The notes under the pieces were generated by a model that saw only the letters and a program-made list of their open reading frames with translations, did no database searches and had not been told where the DNA came from. From positions 4,355 through 14,340 of the forward strand of contig DANS01000040.1 of the NCBI GenBank assembly GCA_002497345.1: a stretch of DNA of 9,986 nucleotides. The letters are read 5' to 3'. Source of the DNA: Thermoproteus sp. UBA157. Lineage in GTDB: Archaea; Thermoproteota; Thermoprotei; Thermoproteales; Thermoproteaceae. Made by a program: the position numbers and the translations under genes. Positions 5,904-9,986 of this stretch are shown piece after piece. Every line of letters begins with the position of its first letter. The stretch's first letter is position 1.

Positions 5904-5992
5904 ATCTCCTCATCGAAAGGATTTTTTAAACTACTCAGGCCCCCGTCTCGCATATACGCCGCGCCCTTCGCGTCAACAACATAGTCTCTCAC
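5900..5992 (-). CDS. Candidate 30-residue ORF overlapping the Rieske start (ATGA)
   Basis: From GTG 5992 the minus strand reads VRDYVVDAKGAAYMRDGG and ends LKNPFDEEI at TGA (5900-5902), which overlaps the Rieske ATG as ATGA. The frame is open further upstream to about 6146, without an ATG. VVDA near the start faintly recalls PIN-domain toxins, but the rest does not, so I do not assign it. The ATGA overlap would suit a translationally coupled leader gene. The AT-rich sequence at 5931-5940 inside it may simply be the Rieske promoter, in which case the ORF is chance. Confidence 0.2.
   Translation of the reverse strand: MRDYVVDAKGAAYMRDGGLSSLKNPFDEEI
5931..5940 (-). promoter_or_regulatory. TATA box for the Rieske gene
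   Basis: The minus strand reads TTTAAAAAAT about 32 bases upstream of the ATG at 5903, with GAGGAG directly before the ATG. This implies a very short leader with a ribosome binding site. It supports 5903 rather than 5848 as the original start. Confidence 0.45.
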
Positions 5993-6111
5993 TATTATAG
6001 CCCGATAAAACACGGCGGATTGAACACCGGCTGGAAAAGAGGCATTTTGTAAAGCCCAAAGAGAATACGAAGGAACCTCGTGGGCTGGAGTTATTGGTCT
6101 TGAGATACTAC

Positions 6112-6120
6112 ACTTATATG
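6112..6120 (+). promoter_or_regulatory. TATA box for the PaREP1 gene
   Basis: ACTTATATG is centred about 24-25 bases before the GTG at 6140. There is no ribosome binding site at that GTG, so a leaderless transcript is likely. The spacing also supports GTG 6140 as the start. Confidence 0.55.
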
Positions 6121-6139
6121 TGAAGGCGCTGGGCCAGTT

Positions 6140-6631
6140 GTGCTGGAGCTTTCAAAACCTTGGAAAGATCCCGCGGGCTATAAAAGGGGGAGGCTCCTGG
6201 AGGCCAAGTATGAGGCGGAGCTGGCGCTGAGGTTTCTCGAACAAGGCCTTTATAGAAACGCGGCCGGGAAGGCGTTCCAGGCGTGGAAGGCCTTGCTAGC
6301 CGCCATAGCCGTAGATCACGGCAATGTACTAGCCGAGCGTTTTAAGGGGGTTAGGGCGACGAGAGAGGGGAGGAGGGTCAGCCTCGCCGATTTTATAATA
6401 GCCTTCATGCCCACTGGTTATATGCTGGCGGCGGCCAAATTGTTGGAGGAGGCTGCCGGCATTGAACTGGTAGATTTGACAAACGTGGCTATAAACCTGC
6501 ATGAGTTTCAGTATAACGGCCTTGATAAGAGCGGGGTTTTCAGTAGATACCCAGCCCTAGAATTTGTCGAAAGCGATATCAAGAGACTCGTCAATGCCGT
6601 ACTGAGGCTAACGGCGGAGCTGGGATCCTAA
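6140..6631 (+). CDS. PaREP1 family protein
   Basis: 163 residues, the usual size for PaREP1, a multicopy family first noted in Pyrobaculum aerophilum. Diagnostic segments are LLEAKYEAELALRFLEQGLY and RNAAGKAFQAWKALLAAIAV, an amphipathic helical pair related in shape to HEPN bundles. These follow an opening LSKPWKDPAGY that is also typical of the family. The second half (LADFIIAFMPTGYMLAAAKL, then AINLHEFQYNGLD) matches the conserved helices and the family's HxFQYxG-like segment. The molecular function is not established. The many copies per genome suggest a repeat-like or conflict-associated role. The frame is intact, the start is set by the TATA box, and no partner gene adjoins. It is one of the few undamaged genes in this part of the window. 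Confidence 0.85.
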   Translation: MLELSKPWKDPAGYKRGRLLEAKYEAELALRFLEQGLYRNAAGKAFQAWKALLAAIAVDHGNVLAERFKGVRATREGRRVSLADFIIAFMPTGYMLAAAKLLEEAAGIELVDLTNVAINLHEFQYNGLDKSGVFSRYPALEFVESDIKRLVNAVLRLTAELGS

Positions 6632-6853
6632 CAGCCACGGAGACCTCCGCCGTCTTAACCCCCTACGTAGCTAAGATTACGCGGTAGCACATTTCCGCCG
6701 CCGTTTCTAAGCGGATAGCTCCATGAAAATCAAAAGCCGAGAGGGGCCAGCGCCTGCCTTGTCTCAGTGCAGCGGTTCAGACCCCTTCAAGGCAGGGGAA
6801 CTAAGGAGGCCGGCGACCCTTCAGTTGGCGCTCTAAGGGCCAGAGCCGACCTA

Positions 6854-6882
6854 GGGCTCCGAGACCCGGTCGGGGGGAGCCC
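6854..6882. repeat. GC-rich inverted repeat, potential hairpin
   Basis: GGGCTCC (6854-6860) pairs perfectly with GGAGCCC (6876-6882). Inside, CCC and GGG around GGTC can pair as well, giving a two-part stem with a small internal loop. No T run follows, so it is not a standard terminator. It may be part of a structured RNA or simply GC-rich chance. Confidence 0.4.
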
Positions 6883-7034
6883 TATAATGCCGAGGTGGTG
6901 TGTTGGTATCCACTTCGCTGACAGTAGCTTTTCCTTAGAACAAGGCCATCTGCGTAGGGGCATGACGACGCCGCAACCGATCCCGCCCTCCCCAACGCTG
7001 TCTTTTCCCGGCGCCCCTTCTCATCGGCACACGA

Positions 7035-7046
7035 CGTTCTAGAACG
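7035..7046. repeat. 12-base perfect palindrome
   Basis: CGTTCTAGAACG is self-complementary over its full length. It lies in the gene-free stretch and ends the chance frame at 7042. It is possibly a regulator-binding or recombination site. There is no second copy that I noticed. Confidence 0.35.
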
Positions 7047-7097
7047 AAGCGACGAGGCGCTTCCGGAATCTGGAACGGCGTCGGGCTAGCTCGGCTC

Positions 7098-7193
7098 TTA
7101 TTCTGTAGCCAAGGTAGCCGGCGGGCCCATCAGCCATATCCCAGCCGCATAATCTGGAACATCGAATTTGGCATATCCATCGCTAGGTTTCAT
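7098..7193 (-). CDS. Candidate 31-residue ORF
   Basis: ATG 7193 to TAA 7098 on the minus strand reads MKPSDGYAKFDVPDYAAGIW and continues LMGPPATLATE. AT-rich sequence at about 7236-7262 could serve as a promoter, but it sits too far upstream for a leaderless start and more likely belongs to the plus-strand gene at 7286. Composition is protein-like and no family is recognised. It may be the start of a truncated gene. Confidence 0.2.
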   Translation of the reverse strand: MKPSDGYAKFDVPDYAAGIWLMGPPATLATE

Positions 7194-7246
7194 ATTTCGG
7201 TTCTATAACCGGCCGAACCTGTGTTGGGAGCAACAGCTATAGCATT

Positions 7247-7260
7247 AATAAATTAAATTT
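7247..7260 (+). promoter_or_regulatory. AT-rich TATA region before the AlkP 5' fragment
   Basis: ATAAATTAAATTT ends 26 bases before the GTG at 7286, inside the most AT-rich tract of the window (about 7240-7265). It is in the right place for a leaderless promoter, so the fragment may still be transcribed. Confidence 0.5.
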
Positions 7261-7285
7261 TTGGCTATTTTCACCCCCACAGGGC

Positions 7286-7717
7286 GTGGATCTTTATGAT
7301 ATATCAAGGGAAATTAAGTCTGCGCTTAGGGAGGACAGGAGGGATCTCGGCGGCATAGTTCGCAGGGATAAGCTGGCCTTGGTTATTGGTTTGGGCTGGA
7401 ATATCGCCAAGGACTTAGAGCTCAGCGTCAAGCCGGAAAAGATAGAGTCGGTCTTCCCTACGGTAACTGTGTCTGTGTTGGCGACTTTGCTGACGGCGAA
7501 GAGGCCAAGTGAGCACGGGATCTTGGGCTGGAGGCTACTGGACAAGAAGAGGGGGATGATAGTTAACCTTATGACGAGGGAGGGGCCGATACCATTAGAG
7601 ACATACCTCGCCGGCGCCGACTCGCTGGCCGTAATCCCAGTAATGGCGTCTAGGTTCTTCGCGGGCCAGCTCAGGGCCGTCCCCTACTACACCTTCTGGG
7701 ATGGCATATACGTTTAG
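7286..7717 (+). pseudogene. 5' fragment of an AlkP-superfamily (type I phosphodiesterase-like) gene
   Basis: 143 residues from GTG 7286. LALVIGLGWNIA (30-41), FPTVTVSVLATLLTAKRPSE (57-76) and HGILGWRLLD (77-86) are the N-terminal core of type I phosphodiesterase/nucleotide pyrophosphatase-like enzymes: first metal loop, nucleophile threonine (probably T61), and the conserved HG. Members are normally near 400 residues, so about two thirds is missing. The first loop usually reads VIDGLGW with a metal-binding Asp; here VIGLGW lacks it, as if that codon had been deleted. The frame ends at TAG (7715-7717), exactly where sequence of an MFS transporter begins in another frame, so the gene was cut by a recombination or deletion. 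The promoter seems retained. The missing aspartate and C-terminal metal ligands make activity very unlikely. Confidence 0.75.
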
Positions 7718-7788
7718 TCGGCGCTGTCCTATTCGGCCAACTGGCAAGGCGTGGGAGGAAGAAATACTACGGCGTTGATGTCGGCGTC

Positions 7789-8799
7789 ATGGCGCTGGGG
7801 GCATTGGCCCAGGCCTTCGCATCAACTCCAGCTGAACTAGCCGCGGCTAGGTTTATCTTGGGCGTAGGGATTGGGGCCGACTACGTCTTCTCCCCGTTGA
7901 TCAACGCCGAATATGCCAACAGGCGCGATAGGGGGAAGCTAATGGCCATTTCCGGGGGCCTCATGTGGAGTCTAGGCGCTGTGGCGTCCGCCGCCGCACT
8001 CCTTTTAACGCCGGGGTTGGAGCCCGGCTTGTCTTGGCGGGTCGTCCTCGCCCTCAGCGCCGCGCCGGCGCTTTTGGTGGTTTACGTAAGGAGGAAGTTC
8101 CCCGAGACTCCCCGCTACCTGCTCTACATTAAAAACGACGTCGAAGAGCTGAGGGAGAAATACGGAGTTGAAGTAGGGGTGGCTCCGAGGCTCCGCGTTG
8201 ATTGGAACAGGGTAGTTGTCCCCCTCCTTCTCGCCTCCTTGGCCTGGTTCCTATACGACGTCGCGGCTTACGCAATGGTGTTCTTCGGTCCTAATGTGAT
8301 GGCGGAAAGCCTAGGCGTCGACGGCGCCTTATACCAGCTAGTCGTTTTCTCCGCCTTTGTGATGCCCGGCAACTTGATCGTGGCCTTGCTCGTGGACAGA
8401 TTGGGGAGGAGGGCGCTCCAAGCCTTGGGCTTCGCGGGGATGGGAGCGGCGGTAATGCTCGCCGCGATCTACGGGATGCGCGACGTTATTCTTGCCCTTA
8501 TCCTATTTGGCCTCTACGGCTTGATGGCCGCGGCGGGCCCCGGCACGGTGGTTGGCTTCTGGGGTGTTGAGCTGTTCCCGACGCCGGTGAGGGGCTTGAC
8601 GTCGGGCATTACGGTAGTAGCGGGGAGGATGGGGGTGGTGACAGCTACTCTCCTCGTGCCAGTACTGCTACATGCCGCGGGCCTGGGGATCACCTTGGCC
8701 TTCCTAGGCGCCGTGTCTCTGCTCGGGGCAGTCGTCGCGTTGTTCCTTGAGGAGCCCGGAGGGAGGAGCTTAGATGAATTCGAACACTTGGAAGCCTAG
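7789..8799 (+). CDS. MFS transporter (sugar-porter-like), N-terminally truncated
   Basis: Membrane transporter of the major facilitator superfamily. From the ATG at 7789 it has 336 residues, but family sequence begins earlier in the same frame at about 7717: VGAVLFGQLARRGRKKYYGV is the loop 2-3 signature (GxLaDRxGRKK) and precedes MALGALAQAF (helix 3). Helix 1 and most of helix 2, about 50-60 residues, are missing and replaced by the AlkP 5' fragment. The rest looks complete: FPETPRYLL (104-112, sugar-porter type), the second signature DRLGRRALQALG (203-214), ELFPTPVRG (261-269) and EEPGGRSLDEF (321-331). The Asp of the first signature is replaced by Arg (LARRGRKK). Loss of helix 1 usually destroys transport, so this is probably a pseudogene although the remaining frame is clean. 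The substrate could be sugar, organic acid or phosphate. Confidence 0.8.
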   Translation: MALGALAQAFASTPAELAAARFILGVGIGADYVFSPLINAEYANRRDRGKLMAISGGLMWSLGAVASAAALLLTPGLEPGLSWRVVLALSAAPALLVVYVRRKFPETPRYLLYIKNDVEELREKYGVEVGVAPRLRVDWNRVVVPLLLASLAWFLYDVAAYAMVFFGPNVMAESLGVDGALYQLVVFSAFVMPGNLIVALLVDRLGRRALQALGFAGMGAAVMLAAIYGMRDVILALILFGLYGLMAAAGPGTVVGFWGVELFPTPVRGLTSGITVVAGRMGVVTATLLVPVLLHAAGLGITLAFLGAVSLLGAVVALFLEEPGGRSLDEFEHLEA

Positions 8800-9106
8800 A
8801 TAATGGCGGAGCTTAGTATAATGTAACCCAAATCGGAAACCCCAGCCTCGCGGCTTTAAAACTTCTATCTTGGCTACTGGCAAAACATACTTCGCAACAA
8901 ACTGGATACAATAAAGTTTGAGACGGGGTTGTACGTTGTTGATAAGCAGGTGGCACGCCCTTCTGAGCTTGAAGGGCCGGCCCAGCCATGTCCAGCGGGC
9001 CGGCCGCACCTCTCAAGACAAGGCGCCGGCCGTCCTGTATAGCCTGGGACGGGCCTACACGTCCGCCTCGATCTAACCCCCGTTGTTCCTCACCTGGTAC
9101 GTCCTC
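8800..9106. other. Intergenic stretch, no gene recognised
   Basis: Two overlapping minus-strand open frames (8770-9009 and 8813-9016) show no family features. One of them ends inside the antisense of the MFS gene. Plus-strand frames have repeated stops. The stretch contains GGGCCGGCCC at 8974-8983 and GGGCCGGCC at 8997-9005, two nearly identical palindromic motifs 23 bases apart. The sequence leading into 9107 may include unrecognisable remains of the short-chain dehydrogenase. Confidence 0.45.
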
Positions 9107-9297
9107 AAGACGAGGCTCTCTAGGGCATGTCGAAGGACTTCAAGCCTGAGGAGAGGCGGGGGCTTCCGCCCCTCGGCTCGCCCCAAGCCCCGCCGGAGGC
9201 CGTCGCCGAGGTCGTCGTGCGGCTCCTCGCGGACGAGGCGGGCTGGGTAAACGGCGCTGTGATCCCGGTAGACGGCGGGGCTGGGCCTCCGCGCTAG
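9107..9297 (+). pseudogene. 3' remnant of a short-chain dehydrogenase/reductase gene
   Basis: The last 60 or so residues of an SDR enzyme (Rossmann-fold NAD(P)-dependent oxidoreductase). At 9107 the frame reads KTRLSRA, the post-PG segment (usually V(D/E)TRLxRAM). One base is missing at about 9126 and the next frame continues MSKDFKPEERRG, then PPEAVAEVVVRLLADEAGWV and NGAVIPVDGG, the highly conserved SDR end (WVNGxxIxVDGG), stopping at TAG 9297. The nucleotide-binding GxxxGxG, the catalytic YxxxK and everything before them are absent. The ATG at 9127 could give a 56-residue product with no catalytic part. It ends tail to tail with the sulfite-oxidase-like gene, with a 4-base overlap, so the fragment's end has kept its place against that gene. 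Confidence 0.75.
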
Positions 9298-9902
9298 AAG
9301 GAGGTCCTCCTCATGAGGGGCCTCCCGAAGTCGAACCTCTCCTCCCGCCAAGGATCGGCGTTGAGGGAGTAGCCTTGCGCCTCCCAATAGCCCGGCACGG
9401 GCTCCTCCGCGACTTCCAGCGCGCCGAAGTACTTGACGCTTTTCCACGCGTAGCGCGTCGGCACCACGAGCCTCGCCGGCGCGCCGTGTTTCTTGGGCAA
9501 GGGCTTGCCGTCCATGGCCCACGCGATAATAGACGTCTCTTCCATCAAGGCCTCTATGGGCAACGAGGCGCTGTACCCGTCGATTCCCCAGGCCAAGGCG
9601 TAGGGGCCGTAGGGCCTGGCCTCCTCCAGCAAGACCTTGGTCTGCACGCCCCTCCACACTACCCTCTCCACGGACCAGCCAGTGACGCAGTGGAAGGGGG
9701 CGACTAAGTCCACACAGGGGTATTTAGAGGCGAGCTCCCTTAGAGGGATCTCCAAGGGCTTCTCGACCTTCCCGACCACCCTTATGACGTGTTCGTCGAA
9801 GCCCACGTCTGGCGGGTCGAAGACGTCGTAGATCACGAAGCGCTTGGCCCTAACTTGGTTGGGCGGCCAAGGCATCTCCAAGCGTATCTCCCGACACTCC
9901 AC
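9294..9902 (-). CDS. Molybdopterin-dependent oxidoreductase, sulfite-oxidase fold (COG2041 type)
   Basis: Molybdenum enzyme core of the sulfite oxidase/YedY family (Oxidored_molyb domain), 202 residues. The Mo-ligand cysteine is C72 in PFHCVTGWSVERVVWRGV, the family's signature. Other pterin-contacting segments are GIDGYSASLPIEAL (107-120), KKHGAPARLVVPTRYAWKSV (137-156) and KYFGALEVAE. There is no twin-arginine signal and no dimerisation or heme domain. It therefore resembles the short cytoplasmic archaeal members annotated sulfite-oxidase-like, whose physiological substrate is not settled. The start is chosen as GTG 9902 because a TATA box lies 25 bases upstream; a TTG at 9941 would place that box inside the gene, and ATG 9875 would drop 9 residues. 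No damage seen. Its end overlaps the SDR remnant by 4 bases. No cofactor or electron-transfer partner gene adjoins, though the Rieske ferredoxin is in the same neighbourhood. Confidence 0.88.
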   Translation of the reverse strand: MECREIRLEMPWPPNQVRAKRFVIYDVFDPPDVGFDEHVIRVVGKVEKPLEIPLRELASKYPCVDLVAPFHCVTGWSVERVVWRGVQTKVLLEEARPYGPYALAWGIDGYSASLPIEALMEETSIIAWAMDGKPLPKKHGAPARLVVPTRYAWKSVKYFGALEVAEEPVPGYWEAQGYSLNADPWREERFDFGRPLMRRTSF

Positions 9903-9921
9903 CGCCCAATCTCGACTCAAC

Positions 9922-9929
9922 CATAAATA
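9922..9929 (-). promoter_or_regulatory. TATA box for the sulfite-oxidase-like gene
   Basis: The minus strand reads TATTTATG, centred about 25 bases upstream of GTG 9902. With no ribosome binding site at that GTG, a leaderless transcript is likely. The position decides the start codon. Confidence 0.5.
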
Positions 9930-9986
9930 CGTGCGCCCCAAGGCGATGCCAAGCGGTTCCTAGGAGCCGCGCATCGCGGCGGAGGG

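Larger units (their letters stand above)
6632..7285. other. Long stretch without a convincing gene
   Basis: About 650 bases follow the PaREP1 gene. The 91-codon open frame at 6767-7042 (+) has a proline- and arginine-rich sequence resembling no family and is probably chance. On the minus strand 7040-7165 reads WDMADGPAGYLGYRIRAELA and continues RRRSRFRKRL to a stop, possibly the tail of a decayed protein. The stretch also contains a GC-rich inverted repeat, a 12-base palindrome and, at its right end, an AT-rich promoter region, listed separately. Confidence 0.5.

Noticed and set aside
6767..7042. 91-codon plus-strand open frame
   Set aside because: Proline- and arginine-rich, no ribosome binding site or TATA box at the right distance, contains the GC-rich hairpin, and no recognisable domain.
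7098..7193. DVPDYA in the small minus-strand ORF, identical to the core of the influenza HA epitope tag
   Set aside because: Only six residues match and the surrounding bases are not tag or vector sequence. Treated as coincidence, not contamination.
8974..9005. Two GGGCCGGCC motifs as possible insertion-sequence ends
   Set aside because: Only two short GC-only motifs, self-palindromic, with no transposase between or beside them.
8770..9016. Two overlapping minus-strand open frames after the MFS gene
   Set aside because: They overlap each other in different frames, one runs into antisense of the MFS gene, and neither shows domain features.
9073..9657. 194-codon minus-strand frame across the SDR tail and the sulfite-oxidase-like gene
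   Set aside because: It lies in an alternative frame of the molybdoenzyme gene, Arg/Gly-rich, without motifs. The 9294-9902 frame carries the real signature.
9967..9979. CCGCG-CAT-CGCGG hairpin at the right edge
   Set aside because: A five-base stem in GC-rich DNA is expected by chance, and the window ends just beyond it.

Overview
The window most likely comes from a hyperthermophilic crenarchaeon of the Thermoproteales (Thermoproteus/Pyrobaculum type). The evidence is a PaREP1-family gene (a family largely confined to that order), GC-rich sequence with heavy use of AGG/AGA, ATA and GTG, and TATA boxes centred about 25 bases upstream of start codons, the arrangement expected for leaderless mRNAs. 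The genus is an inference.

Layout. 1-722 (+) is the 3' part of a cobalt-precorrin-4 methyltransferase of cobalamin synthesis. 798-2156 (+) is a ClC-type chloride channel or transporter. Its old C-terminal CBS pair is still readable at 2157-2520, but two in-frame stops cut it off and later frameshifts scramble it. 2741-3160 (+) is the frameshifted 3' part of an alkaline-phosphatase-superfamily (type I phosphodiesterase-like) gene. 3534-4696 (-) is a HEPN/nucleotidyltransferase cluster: an apparently intact HepT-MntA pair followed by the relic of a second HEPN gene. 4762-5676 holds fragments: an unrecognised protein and a nucleotidyltransferase that has lost its catalytic N-terminus. 5612-5903 (-) is a small Rieske ferredoxin with an apparent one-base frameshift in a C6 run. 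6140-6631 (+) is a PaREP1 gene. 6632-7285 has no convincing gene. 7286-7717 (+) is the 5' part of an AlkP-superfamily gene, joined abruptly to an MFS transporter lacking its first membrane segments (7717-8799). 9107-9297 (+) is the tail of a short-chain dehydrogenase, meeting tail to tail an apparently intact molybdopterin oxidoreductase of the sulfite-oxidase fold (9294-9902, -).

How the genes fit together. Apart from the HepT-MntA pair there is no operon. The dominant theme is gene decay. At least eight loci carry truncations, in-frame stops or frameshifts, mixed with intact housekeeping genes (CbiF, the ClC core, the sulfite-oxidase-like enzyme). Two AlkP-superfamily fragments cover complementary ends of one fold but lie in reverse order 4 kb apart. 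Together with the AlkP/MFS junction this suggests that past recombination, not only point mutation, shaped the region.

I see no CRISPR array, tRNA, rRNA, transposase or complete insertion sequence. I do not see a clearly new multi-gene system. The best candidates for follow-up are the decay/rearrangement pattern, the HEPN/MNT cluster, and the unrecognised protein at 5029-5295.
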